A stretch of DNA of 8,481 nt from CAYOVG01 sp964407285 (GTDB taxonomy: Bacteria > Desulfobacterota > Syntrophobacteria > Syntrophobacterales > Syntrophobacteraceae), in NCBI GenBank assembly GCA_964407285.1, contig CAYOVG010000313.1, positions 1 to 8,481 on the forward strand, given 5' to 3'. The notes beneath the pieces are model-generated. The model saw only the letters and a program-made list of their open reading frames with translations, was not told where the DNA came from and made no database searches. Below, piece after piece: positions 1 to 6,237 of this stretch. The number at the start of each line of letters is the position of its first letter. Position 1 is the stretch's first letter. The position numbers and the translations under genes were made by a program.

Positions 1-42
1 CCTTCTACTATTTCCCAAGCTAAATTGCGAGCTTACGCCTAC

Positions 43-61
43 CCAGAATTGTCAATTCTGG
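43..61. repeat. Short perfect inverted repeat at the end of the transposase remnant
   Basis: Positions 43-50 (CCAGAATT) and 54-61 (AATTCTGG) are exact reverse complements around a 3-base loop. The repeat spans the stop codon of the ISKra4-like remnant, which reads leftwards. It could fold as a small hairpin at the transcript end, but no T-run follows, so a terminator role is only a guess. Confidence 0.35.
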
Positions 62-258
62 AAAAGTTCGATGACATGATCGTAGATGCCGTTATGTTTT
101 GCACATCGGAGTTTGAGGATGTTGTCGGCATGGGTTGGATACCACCATGCACCGGAGCGTTTGAGGCGAGCGTGGGCGATGAACTTGTTTGCACTCTCGA
201 TGGCTCCACTTCCGATGTGATAGCCTCCTCTTCTTGCCGCACCATAATTGATGCGCTT
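52..258 (-). pseudogene. ISKra4-like transposase, C-terminal remnant
   Basis: About 68 residues read from KRINYG through YHIGSGAIESANK to the stop. The pattern of a tyrosine-rich lead-in, then IGSGxxE, then a basic R-L-K-x-S-G stretch and a W, followed by a helix with N-I-L-x-L-R, is typical of the C-terminal end of ISKra4-family DDE transposases. The Glu of the IGSGAIE motif is the likely last catalytic acidic residue. The rest of the transposase (several hundred residues, including the two catalytic Asp) is absent, because the upstream DNA belongs to a different transposase gene. The frame stays open further upstream, but those residues do not resemble ISKra4 and instead overlap the RAYT tail in another frame. 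Family assignment is from remembered motifs. The call of a dead fragment is firm. Confidence 0.6.
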
Positions 259-275
259 GGGCAATCCCGCCCAGC

Positions 276-818
276 TTCTCCGTCCACAAACTCCCGGCAC
301 CGTTCCCGGGCCGTGTCGTCGGCCCCAAATAGAGAGAGGACAGACTCCCGGCGCAGCCACTCCGGCGGGGAAGTCAGCCCAGCACACGCCCGGTAGCTCG
401 ACCATGGGTGCTCGCCTGCTCTTTCGGTAATCCCGGCCCCCTCACCGGATTGAGGTGAACATACCGGGAAAGCTCCTTTGCATACTCATCTCTGTCCACC
501 AGGATGACTTTGTAGCGGCATTGAAACAGGTGACCCGACCGGCCTCCGTTTCACATTGAAGTACGTTTTGTAGGCCCCGTTCACGTGCTTCATGATCTGA
601 GACAGATTCCCGCAAGGAGTCTCCACAAGCGGATGATAGTGATTGGACATGAGGCAGTAGACATGGATTTGCGCGCCATAGCGAACCGTTGCCGATTCCA
701 GATATGAAAGAAAACGCTCCCGGTCCTTCCGGCTCGGGAAGACATCCTTGCGCTCGTTTCCTCGCGACGTCACATGGTAGAATGCTCCCGGATATTCAAT
801 GCGAAGCGCCCCGGCCAT
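276..818 (-). pseudogene. REP-associated tyrosine transposase (RAYT, Y1/HUH family), frameshifted
   Basis: The ATG at 818 follows a strong purine-rich ribosome binding site (about 826-838). The N-terminus has the Y1_Tnp pattern: IEYPGAFYHVTSRGNER, then D-R-E-R-F-L, then MSNHYH, where His60 and His62 are the HUH metal ligands. After FNVKRR (about 543) the frame breaks. The next frame continues in register with SGHLFQCRYKVILVDRDEY and ELSRYVHLNPVR, including the probable catalytic tyrosine. A second break near 405-410 moves to a third frame giving PWSSYRACAGL, SPPEWL and FGADD, ending near EFVDGE (276). Each break is explained by a one-base indel. The family's C-terminal end is missing, where ISKra4-like sequence takes over. 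RAYTs act as single-copy housekeeping-like transposases on REP palindromes; this copy cannot make the full protein. It lies 52 bases downstream of comM on the same strand. Confidence 0.85.
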
Positions 819-870
819 CCCGTCTTCTCCTCTCCTTTGTCAAAAGCGCAGGTTTGACCCCTCGAAACGA

Positions 871-2397
871 TCAAAACAGTTGACGGTCCAGGGTACGGTA
901 CTGGATGGCTTCGAGCAGGTGGTGGGTGGCGATCTGGTCGTGCTCGTCGAGGTCGGCGATGGTTCGGGCCACTTTGAGGATGCGGTGGTATGCGCGGGCG
1001 CTGAGTCCGAGGCGCTGCAGCGCTTCGCCCAGGAGCTTCTGCCCTTCAGCCTCGAGTTTGCAGTACTTCTTGATGTGTTTGGGCTTCATGTGCGCGTTGC
1101 AGAAGATGGATTCGGAGGCGAAACGGGCCGACTGTCTCCCTCGCGCCTTGGTGATGCGGGCGCGGACAGCCGAGGACGGCTCCCCTGCCGTGGAGGAGTG
1201 GAGGTCCTCGTACTTCACGGAGGGGACATCGATGTGAAGGTCGATCCGGTCCAGGATGGGGCCGGAAATTCGACCGCGGTAGCGCTGTACCTGGTGGGGA
1301 CCGCACGAACAGGGCCGGACGGGGTCGCCCGAATAGCCGCACGGGCACGGGTTCATTGCGGCCACCAGCATGAAGCGGGCGGGGAAGGTCAGCGTGATGC
1401 TCGCACGTGCGATGGTGACTTCGCCGTCTTCGAGGGGCTGGCGGAGCAGGTCCAGGATGTTGCGCCGGAATTCGGGGAGTTCGTCGAGGAAGAGCACTCC
1501 GTTGTGGGCGAGACTCACCTCGCCGGGACGCGGTATGTGGCCGCCTCCGATAAGGCCCGCGTCCGAAATGGTGTGGTGAGGGGCCCTGAATGGACGTTGC
1601 ATCATGAGCGGTCGGCCGTGGAGGAGCCCCGCGACGCTGAGAATCTTCGATATCTCCAGGGCCTCTTCGAATTCGGGTTCGGGGAGGATGCCCGGAAGCC
1701 GCTGGGCCAGCATGGTTTTCCCCGCCCCGGGCGGGCCGATCATGAGGGCGTTGTGTCCGCCGGCCGCGGCGACTTCGAGTGCGCGCTTGGCGTGTTCCTG
1801 CCCTTTGACTTCGTCGAAATCGAGCTCTTCCATGTGGGATGCGGCGAAGACCGCCTGCTGATCCGGCCGGAGGGGTTCGACCCCCTTGCCCTCGTTGATG
1901 AAATCCACCACCTGGGAGAGGTGGCTCACGGGGAAGACCTCTATCCCTCCCACGACCGCCGCCTCCGGTGCGCTCTCGTGGGGCAGTATGATCCTGGAGT
2001 AGCCGCTTTTCTGCGCCTGGATGGCCATCGGGAGGCTTCCCGCCACGGGTTTGACGCGGCCGTCGAGCGAGAGTTCCCCCGCCATGGCCATTTCCTGCGC
2101 GTTCCGGGCATCGACCAGCCCCGATGCGGCCATGATGCCGACCGCAATGGGCAGGTCGAACCCCGCGCCGTCCTTCTTGAGATGCGCCGGCGCCAGGTTG
2201 ATGATGATCCGCTCCATCGGGAAGTGGTAGCCGCTGTTGTTGATCGCGGACTTGATTCGCTCCTTGCTCTCGCGCACGATATTGTCCGGCAACCCCACGG
2301 TCGAAAAATAGGGAAGGCCCGAGGTGATGTCCACCTCCACTTCGACGAGCAGCGCGTCTATTCCCAGCAGGCTGAGGGTGTAGATTTTAGAGATCAT
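871..2397 (-). CDS. comM: ComM/YifB family Mg-chelatase-like AAA+ ATPase
   Basis: This 508-residue protein matches the usual ComM length. Order: an N-terminal ChlI/Lon-S5-like domain (about 10-130, with the LPYFSTVGLPDNIVRESKERI stretch split here as GLPDNIVRES and ERI), an AAA+ core with Walker A GPPGAGKT at 221-228 and Walker B VLFLDE at 301-306, a conserved cysteine cluster (Cys351, 353, 363, 365) in the NPCPCG...CSC segment, SGPILDRIDLHI after it, and a C-terminal Mg_chelatase_C helical domain ending HHLLEAIQYRTLDRQLF. In Vibrio and Acinetobacter, ComM is a hexameric helicase that drives branch migration during natural transformation; the same role here is inferred. I chose the ATG at 2397 because family members begin M-x-x-x-x-S-x-x-L-x-G-I-D. 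A GTG at 2421 would add eight residues, and neither start has a strong ribosome binding site. The gene appears intact, unlike its surroundings. Confidence 0.95.
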   Translation of the reverse strand: MISKIYTLSLLGIDALLVEVEVDITSGLPYFSTVGLPDNIVRESKERIKSAINNSGYHFPMERIIINLAPAHLKKDGAGFDLPIAVGIMAASGLVDARNAQEMAMAGELSLDGRVKPVAGSLPMAIQAQKSGYSRIILPHESAPEAAVVGGIEVFPVSHLSQVVDFINEGKGVEPLRPDQQAVFAASHMEELDFDEVKGQEHAKRALEVAAAGGHNALMIGPPGAGKTMLAQRLPGILPEPEFEEALEISKILSVAGLLHGRPLMMQRPFRAPHHTISDAGLIGGGHIPRPGEVSLAHNGVLFLDELPEFRRNILDLLRQPLEDGEVTIARASITLTFPARFMLVAAMNPCPCGYSGDPVRPCSCGPHQVQRYRGRISGPILDRIDLHIDVPSVKYEDLHSSTAGEPSSAVRARITKARGRQSARFASESIFCNAHMKPKHIKKYCKLEAEGQKLLGEALQRLGLSARAYHRILKVARTIADLDEHDQIATHHLLEAIQYRTLDRQLF

Positions 2398-2452
2398 AAT
2401 GATTCGGTGATGTTGGTTCACGTCTCATGATGTTCAGAAAAACACATTTTAC

Positions 2453-2481
2453 AGGATACCACAGCTACTGTTAATGCACAA
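2453..2481 (-). promoter_or_regulatory. Candidate sigma70-type promoter for comM
   Basis: On the minus strand TTGTGC (2481-2476) is followed after exactly 17 bases by TATCCT (2458-2453), about 55 bases upstream of the chosen comM start. Spacing is ideal, but each hexamer matches consensus at only four positions or so. A TAAAAT a few bases downstream is an alternative -10. Confidence 0.35.
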
Positions 2482-2836
2482 GCCGGAATAAATCAGGGCA
2501 ATCGCATCTGACTTGGCTTGATGCAAGGGTTCTTCGAAAATCGCCGATCCATGCCGCGGCTTACATCCGGACGATTTCCGGTAGTGAGTCAGTCTCTCCG
2601 AGAAAGCCCCCGAGCCCGGATTGAGGCATGGAAAAGGTTCAGAGCGATCCTCTCAAGTCCAAATTTCCCCGGATTTCAGGTGCGATTATTCTGCCGTTAT
2701 TCCGTTCCCTCCTTCTTTGTGCGTGGTTTGTCCCGGTCGATCTTGGCGGGTTCGCCGACCCTACGATCCCAGGCTTTGCAGGCCATGTATCCTCGGTTGC
2801 TGTTGTTGTCGTAACTTGAATCTTTTCTATACATGG
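2482..2836. other. Gene-poor stretch between comM and the next remnant
   Basis: No gene is recognised here. A 63-codon plus-strand reading frame (2628-2819) has a hydrophobic stretch near residues 18-35 followed by FADP, which could be a decayed signal-peptide-bearing N-terminus. It has no clear ribosome binding site, ends abruptly and matches no family I know. Overlapping plus-strand frames are equally unconvincing. I regard it as decayed or non-coding. Confidence 0.4.
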
Positions 2837-3166
2837 TCATTTTAGCCCGTGCTTCAAAAAATTCTTCCGGAGCCCGGAAACCCAGTATTCATGCGAGTTG
2901 AATGATACTAATGCGGTACAAATACGGCGCCGTTGTGGGCTGTTCATGATGCCGTTATGATCACATAGACGCTGTTTCGGGCTTTCAAGAGAGCCGCTTT
3001 TCATAAAAATGTCTCGCATATCGAGTAATCCAACTACAGCCAGGCAACCATGATTCTCATGGTCGATGAGTACCATTCCGGTGTTCCCCATTAAGAATGG
3101 TAACGTCCAATACGCTCGGAAGCACGCCACTGCACCTTTCTCGCCTTTCAGTGCCGCACCGGCCAT
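2837..3166 (-). pseudogene. Possible protein remnant, weakly decarboxylase-like
   Basis: A 109-codon minus-strand reading frame. Residues about 24-50 (PFLMGNTGMVLIDHENHG followed by CLAVVGLLDM) weakly resemble the last third of phosphatidylserine decarboxylases, where N-E-R-V-V-x-L-x-D-T-E-x-G-x-x-A-V-V leads into V-G-A-x-x-V-G-S. The diagnostic V-G-A...G-S part is not preserved, and the second half (PQRRRICTALV) shows no family motif. Start context is poor. If real, it is a small, badly degraded fragment unconnected by strand to the decarboxylase at the right end of the window. It could equally be a chance reading frame. Confidence 0.25.
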
Positions 3167-3278
3167 CCGGCCTCCCCTGGAGAGGCGTTAGCAGAATTCC
3201 GTGCGACATGCAATGAAATAAACGACAGTTGAAACATAATTCCGGAAAAACAACGGGAGGTTTCCTCTCCTGATTTCC

Positions 3279-3342
3279 CGGTTACCGGATGGCTTCGAGC
3301 AGGTGTTGGGTGGGAGATCTGTTCGTGTTCGCCGGGTTCGGC
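3279..3342 (-). pseudogene. Degraded second copy of the comM 3' end
   Basis: Positions 3287-3305 match 903-921 exactly over 19 bases. Extending to 3342 against 957, I count 48 identities in 55 positions plus one inserted base. Both copies lie on the minus strand, and the shared segment encodes the ComM stretch A-D-L-D-E-H-D-Q-I-A-T-H-H-L-L-E-A-I. In the second copy the extra base shifts the frame, so N-P-A-N-T-N-R-S-P precedes T-Q-H-L-L-E-A-I. Similarity fades at about 3279 at the end of the gene, and no convincing ComM sequence lies upstream of 3342. This is a relic of a duplicated or foreign comM end, not a gene. Confidence 0.8.
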
Positions 3343-3834
3343 TGTGGCGAGGAGTTGTCTTTTAGCCGGACCGGGAGCATGCAAGTACGTGAATCGATAT
3401 CACAACAGCACCTGATCCAAGCAAGTTCCGATATCCCGGCGCGGGAAAAATGATTGTCGTTGAGAGAGCAGGAAGAATATTTGTCGTTGATCGGACGGGG
3501 TACATTGCCGTGGAAAGCAAGAACTTTGGGAGCCTGACAGGAGTTGGGATCAGAGCTAGAGACTTTGGGATATGGAGGATGGGTGGATGCCACGGGAGTC
3601 TCAGTCTCCCTGCGGCGCCCATTCTGGGGGTGAAAACAGCGCCCTGAACTCTGATAACTCCCTCGACCGGGATATTTGTCCTGGAAGTTCCCATGTCCGG
3701 CATGGCCCGACCTCTCGCGGCCGCGTGAGATGCTTTCCGGGCAATACGACCCCGTACCCCGCCGCCTCAAGTATGTATTTGCGGTATTTGCGCTGGATAG
3801 GTAATGCGAAATGCGAGTATAATGGAAGGAAGAC
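3343..3834. other. Unassigned stretch, open in several frames
   Basis: About 490 bases without a recognised gene. The plus frame at 3450-3647 reads MIVVERAGRIFVVDRTGY, then a stop, and stays readable past it. The complementary frames at 3362-3703 and 3282-3770 are open as well. No frame has a good ribosome binding site, a known motif or a plausible full length. A decayed gene is possible on either strand. A TATAAT at 3818-3823 could be the -10 of a promoter for the downstream antitoxin gene, but I see no good -35 at the right distance. Confidence 0.35.
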
Positions 3835-3850
3835 GAAGTCCGTTGACTTC
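3835..3850. promoter_or_regulatory. Inverted repeat upstream of the antitoxin gene, possible operator
   Basis: GAAGTC (3835-3840) and GACTTC (3845-3850) are perfect reverse complements around CGTT. They lie just after a TATAAT at 3818-3823 and about 58 bases before the likely original antitoxin start. Toxin-antitoxin modules often regulate themselves through such palindromes. The repeat is short and the role is inferred. Confidence 0.3.
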
Positions 3851-3877
3851 AAGGTAAGTCATGCAATCAATGGCTGA

Positions 3878-4114
3878 GTGAAACCGTGTTTGGATAAAGG
3901 AATCGGAACGAACACACAGGAAATCAAAAAGATGAGCAGAATTGAGCGGCTTCAAGCCATGGAAGCGCTGTGGGACTCACTCATTGATGAGGAATCGGAA
4001 ATAGAATCCCCCGAATGGCATCGGGAGGTCCTGGAAGAGAGAAAGAGAAAAATAGAAGCCGGCACGGCGGAGTTCATCTCTTTTGAAAAACCGAGGGCAA
4101 GCCGTAAGTCATGA
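3878..4114 (+). CDS. Addiction-module antitoxin (PF09720-like), start codon in doubt
   Basis: The body TNTQEIKKMSRIERLQAMEALW, then W-H-R-E-V-L-E-E-R-K-R-K-I-E-A-G-x-A-E-F-I-S, is the classic pattern of the 'putative addiction module component' family: about 70-residue antitoxins whose helical C-terminus caps a RelE/ParE toxin. Family proteins normally start one residue before N-T-Q-E. Here that codon, at 3908-3910, is ACG rather than ATG, and AAAGGA at 3896-3901 sits six bases before it, as a ribosome binding site should. Translation now would need the weak GTG at 3878, a TTG at 3890 or the internal ATG at 3932, which would lose the N-terminus. The stop overlaps the toxin ATG in ATGA (4111-4114), the usual translational coupling. 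The module is probably inactive, since the toxin is also broken. Confidence 0.8.
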   Translation: MKPCLDKGIGTNTQEIKKMSRIERLQAMEALWDSLIDEESEIESPEWHREVLEERKRKIEAGTAEFISFEKPRASRKS

Positions 4115-4475
4115 TAGTTAAAGATGTCGTCATCCTTAAAGATGTCGCCGATGACCTGAATGACGGAAAAGTCTTCCATGATCGGAGAAACTCGGTGTTG
4201 GTGATTACTTCCGGGACAGTCTCCTTGCCGACGTGGAATCCCTGGTTCTCTACACAGGCATTCACGTCAAAGAGCATGGCTTCTATCGAATGCTTGCCAA
4301 ACGGTTTCCCCATGCCGTTTACCGTGAAATTGTAGATGACATTGCATATGTTGCGGCAGTCTTGCCAATGCGTCGCAATCCCGCATGTATCAAGAGAAAA
4401 ATAAGAGGCGGGAGCATGACAAGGTCATGCACCGGACTGGCAACCACGCCGGGAAAATATGGCGGCATTCCGTGA
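4111..4475 (+). pseudogene. RelE/ParE-type toxin, split by one frameshift
   Basis: The first frame gives MIVKDVVILKDVADDLNDGK and then FHDRRN, the usual start of a ParE/RelE-type toxin paired with this antitoxin family. At about 4189-4193 the frame breaks. The next frame continues GVGDYFRDSLLADVESLVLY, then TGIHVKEHGFYRMLAKRFPH, then AVYREIVDDIAYVAAVLPMR. That is the remaining beta-sheet core with the conserved basic residues, ending R-N-P-A. One missing base restores the whole ribosome-dependent RNase/gyrase-inhibitor fold, so the lesion is recent or a sequencing error. The family normally ends near 4405-4415; the extra codons to 4475 run into unrelated inverted-repeat DNA. Which target the toxin hit (ribosome or gyrase) cannot be told from sequence. 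Confidence 0.85.
4414..4430. repeat. Short inverted repeat after the toxin
   Basis: GCATGAC (4414-4420) and GTCATGC (4424-4430) are exact reverse complements with a 3-base loop. The hairpin sits where the toxin reading frame should naturally end. No T-run follows, so it is not a standard terminator. Confidence 0.4.
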
Positions 4476-4497
4476 AGTTCCTTGGTGGCGTGGTTGC
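4440..4497. repeat. 11-base perfect inverted repeat flanking a 36-base spacer
   Basis: GCAACCACGCC (4440-4450) is the exact reverse complement of GGCGTGGTTGC (4487-4497). It marks the change from AT-richer toxin sequence to a GC-rich block that runs to about 4610. It could be a large stem-loop, a recombination site or the relic of a small palindromic element. It does not match integron attC motifs. Confidence 0.5.
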
Positions 4498-4634
4498 GCG
4501 CCGCTGAAATCGGGCGTGTGTGCCGGGCATGGCACGGAGCTTGTGGGGTGCTGGTCCTCACGCCAGGTTTTCGCGGAGCCGAAGGCAGGGAGAAGGGCAA
4601 GCACGACAACGCTGCCGAGGAGCTTTTCGACAAG

Positions 4635-5243
4635 ATGATCGAAAGAAAAGAGTATCTGTTCCCTGAAGGAGTTCAACCAGAATTCCCCCCGACCATCATG
4701 TTCATTCGAAAAGAGGTAACTCATCCGATTGCGCCCTTCAATTATGCGGGAATGAACTTTTCGCCGGAGGTTATTCCAGCCGATGAGGAGGATCGGGAGG
4801 CAATCGAAAAAATCAATAAAATGGATCAGTACGTTTTAGATGGAATCGACTACGATCAATGGGAAGATTTCTTCTTTCCGATGCAGGAGTCAGTCGTAGA
4901 ACGATACCTGAATTGGCTTAATGCGAAGGGAGTAACTGAGCACAGCCAGATCCTGGCCCAAAACATCGAAGTTCTCTTCGATTACATCTATCGATACACC
5001 CACGAAGACATCATTACGTTGTCCCGTATCCATCCTATGTGCTGTTTTCAGTTTTTCGAAGATTTTGTACTCAGAAAAATAATGACTGAGCCACATTACT
5101 ACGCAACATTCCCGCCTTCTTTGAAATATTTCTATATTTTCCTTCAAGAAAAAGGTTATTCAGCAGAATTTGATCGGATTATCAAAATCATTGAAGGCAT
5201 GGAACCACGGTTTATCGATATTTTAAGGAAACGATTTAGCTGA
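4635..5243 (+). CDS. Uncharacterised protein with a possible integrase-SAM-like helical region
   Basis: I do not recognise this protein. From the ATG at 4635 it has 202 residues: an acidic, proline-containing first half (PEGVQPEFPPTIMF, then PADEEDREAIEKI), then helices rich in aromatic residues. Residues about 86-175 (VVERYLNWLNAKGV, E-V-L-F-D-Y-I-Y-R-Y, F-F-E-D-F-V-L-R-K-I-M, S-L-K-Y-F-Y-I-F-L-Q-E-K-G-Y) have the rhythm of the SAM-like core-binding domain at the front of tyrosine recombinases, but no catalytic domain follows. The frame is open upstream to a TTG at 4482, but those residues come from a GC-rich block of different composition. A GAGGAG lies at 4617-4622, 12 bases before the ATG, which is long. 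The true start is uncertain and the gene may be a 5' truncation. The next gene starts 29 bases after its stop, suggesting an operon. Confidence 0.7.
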   Translation: MIERKEYLFPEGVQPEFPPTIMFIRKEVTHPIAPFNYAGMNFSPEVIPADEEDREAIEKINKMDQYVLDGIDYDQWEDFFFPMQESVVERYLNWLNAKGVTEHSQILAQNIEVLFDYIYRYTHEDIITLSRIHPMCCFQFFEDFVLRKIMTEPHYYATFPPSLKYFYIFLQEKGYSAEFDRIIKIIEGMEPRFIDILRKRFS

Positions 5244-5272
5244 TCACATATTCTTATGAAGGATTGATGACA

Positions 5273-5644
5273 ATGGAACTGCATGTCATTTTCAGGATGC
5301 CCAAATTCCCTGTCACCATTGTTCGTGGCGATGCACTTTTCTGTGCTGAGTCTCCTGAATCTCTTTTGGAAATCATCGCTACCGAAATACAAGACGTAGA
5401 GGATCAGGAAATTACGATTTTCGACGCCACGGGAGAAGAGTTTCGGTATCATGATGAATCAAAATCGATAATGCCGACATTGTTTAGAAAACAATGGACG
5501 AAGAAGAGAATTATTGAATTGTATAATCGTAGCGCCAACGCCAAGATGAGCGGGAGCCATTACTCTGAAAAATCTCTTTCAGCAAAGAAATACGAAAGGG
5601 TAATCAATGATATCTGCCAGCTCATCCGAGAGAACCCAACTTGA
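5273..5644 (+). CDS. Uncharacterised 123-residue protein, likely operon partner
   Basis: No family recognised. The ATG at 5273 is preceded by GAAGGA (5258-5263) at nine bases, better placed than the TTG at 5264 or the ATG at 5267. Residues 1-60 alternate hydrophobic and charged residues as in a small beta-sheet domain (ELHVIFRMPKFPVTIVRGD, A-L-F-C-A, then Q-E-I-T-I-F-D-A-T-G-E-E-F-R-Y). Residues 70-123 are basic and helical (KQWTKKRIIELYNRS, K-K-Y-E-R-V-I-N-D-I-C-Q-L-I-R). There is no signal peptide or membrane segment, so it should be cytoplasmic. It follows the preceding unknown gene by 29 bases and shares its AT-richer composition, so the two may work together. The basic C-terminal half could bind nucleic acid, but that is only a guess. 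Confidence 0.7.
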   Translation: MELHVIFRMPKFPVTIVRGDALFCAESPESLLEIIATEIQDVEDQEITIFDATGEEFRYHDESKSIMPTLFRKQWTKKRIIELYNRSANAKMSGSHYSEKSLSAKKYERVINDICQLIRENPT

Positions 5645-5654
5645 TTTTGGGTTC
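5632..5654. terminator. Hairpin across the stop of the gene pair, weak terminator candidate
   Basis: GAACCCAA (5632-5639) and TTGGGTTC (5647-5654) are exact reverse complements around a 7-base loop, and the stem spans the stop codon at 5642-5644. No U-rich tract follows, so it is at best a factor-independent pause or an mRNA end stabiliser. Confidence 0.35.
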
Positions 5655-5674
5655 AATGATTGTCGGCTGGAAGA

Positions 5675-5959
5675 ATGAAACCCAAACGTCTCAGGCAGCT
5701 CACTTATGTTCCCCTCCCGGCAATCCACGATCATTGCTGTTGGTGCTGCGAAGATCGGAAGAGTGAAATCAGTGTGTGTGCTTCAGTGAATCGTCCGCTT
5801 TACGCATTTCGGCAGGGTGACGCGACAACCACGAATCAAGACCTCGTGGAAGTAATCAGAAGGAAATGCCTCGACTGCATGGCTGGTTCCATATCGGAGG
5901 TTGAACAGTGCGCCTCACGGGGTTGTTCCCTTTGGATCTTCAGAATGGGAAGACGTTAA
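5675..5959 (+). CDS. Small twin cysteine-motif protein, probably metal-binding
   Basis: A 94-residue protein made mostly of two tandem copies of one 29-residue motif. Copy 1 runs from H of HCCWCCEDRKSEI to FRQG (residues about 20-48). Copy 2 runs from K of KCLDCMAGSISEV to FRMG (about 64-92). They align without gaps with 11 identities, including Cys at positions 2, 5 and 16, S-E at 11-12, and L, F, R, G at the end. Copy 2 has the full C-x2-C...C-x4-C set followed by S-L-W-I-F-R-M-G, a pattern I know from small phage and bacterial proteins with C-L-D-C-C-x-G...C-P-L-W-P-Y-R-x-G. Copy 1 has Arg where the fourth Cys should be. Zinc binding is inferred. I chose the ATG at 5675; it has no well-spaced ribosome binding site, and a TTG at 5660 is the alternative. 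Confidence 0.7.
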   Translation: MKPKRLRQLTYVPLPAIHDHCCWCCEDRKSEISVCASVNRPLYAFRQGDATTTNQDLVEVIRRKCLDCMAGSISEVEQCASRGCSLWIFRMGRR

Positions 5960-6237
5960 GCGCTTGTAGCAACACGGTATCGGTACCCCTTCGATCCAGG
6001 ACGCCGCGACGCCCCGTCATCAAAGGCAGCTTGTTCATTGGATCATCCCGCCCAGAATGGTTGAGTGTTTCCGAAAAGTGTCCCGCTCAGTTGCATATAA
6101 TAGGGGGTGGGTATGGGGGATAGAATAAAATACTCAATTTTTTTTATGAATTTCAGCACATCCTGTTTGCTTCCATGGAAACTGTGACCCACCACTTTCC
6201 AGTCTCCACCAGCTTGACTCCGCTGTTTGGAAAGAGT
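5960..6237. other. Intergenic region upstream of vapBC
   Basis: No gene is seen. The stretch holds a G-run (about 6104-6120) and an eight-base T-run at 6138-6145 without a GC-rich stem before it. A reading frame enters vapB from 6175, but it has no ribosome binding site and its extra N-terminus is not VapB-like. Confidence 0.5.

Noticed and set aside
799..2430. A 543-codon plus-strand reading frame opposite comM
   Set aside because: It is the complement of a clearly conserved AAA+ gene, is rich in residues expected from GC-rich antisense codons, and has no motif. It is a shadow.
3454..3490. Direct repeat TTGTCGTTGA at 3454-3463 and 3481-3490
   Set aside because: Only two copies of a 10-base word, in phase with the reading frame, and no further copies. 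Not a CRISPR or satellite array.
3450..3647. A 65-codon reading frame starting MIVVERAGRIFVVDRTGY with a repeated V-V-[ED]-R unit
   Set aside because: Start has no ribosome binding site, and the complementary strand is open in two frames, so coding sense cannot be decided.
4440..4497. Possible integron attC site
   Set aside because: The arms lack the RYYYAAC/GTTRRRY core sites, and there is no cassette array or integrase.
6104..6145. G-run followed by a T-run as an intrinsic terminator
   Set aside because: No complementary C-rich arm precedes the T-run, so no stem can form.
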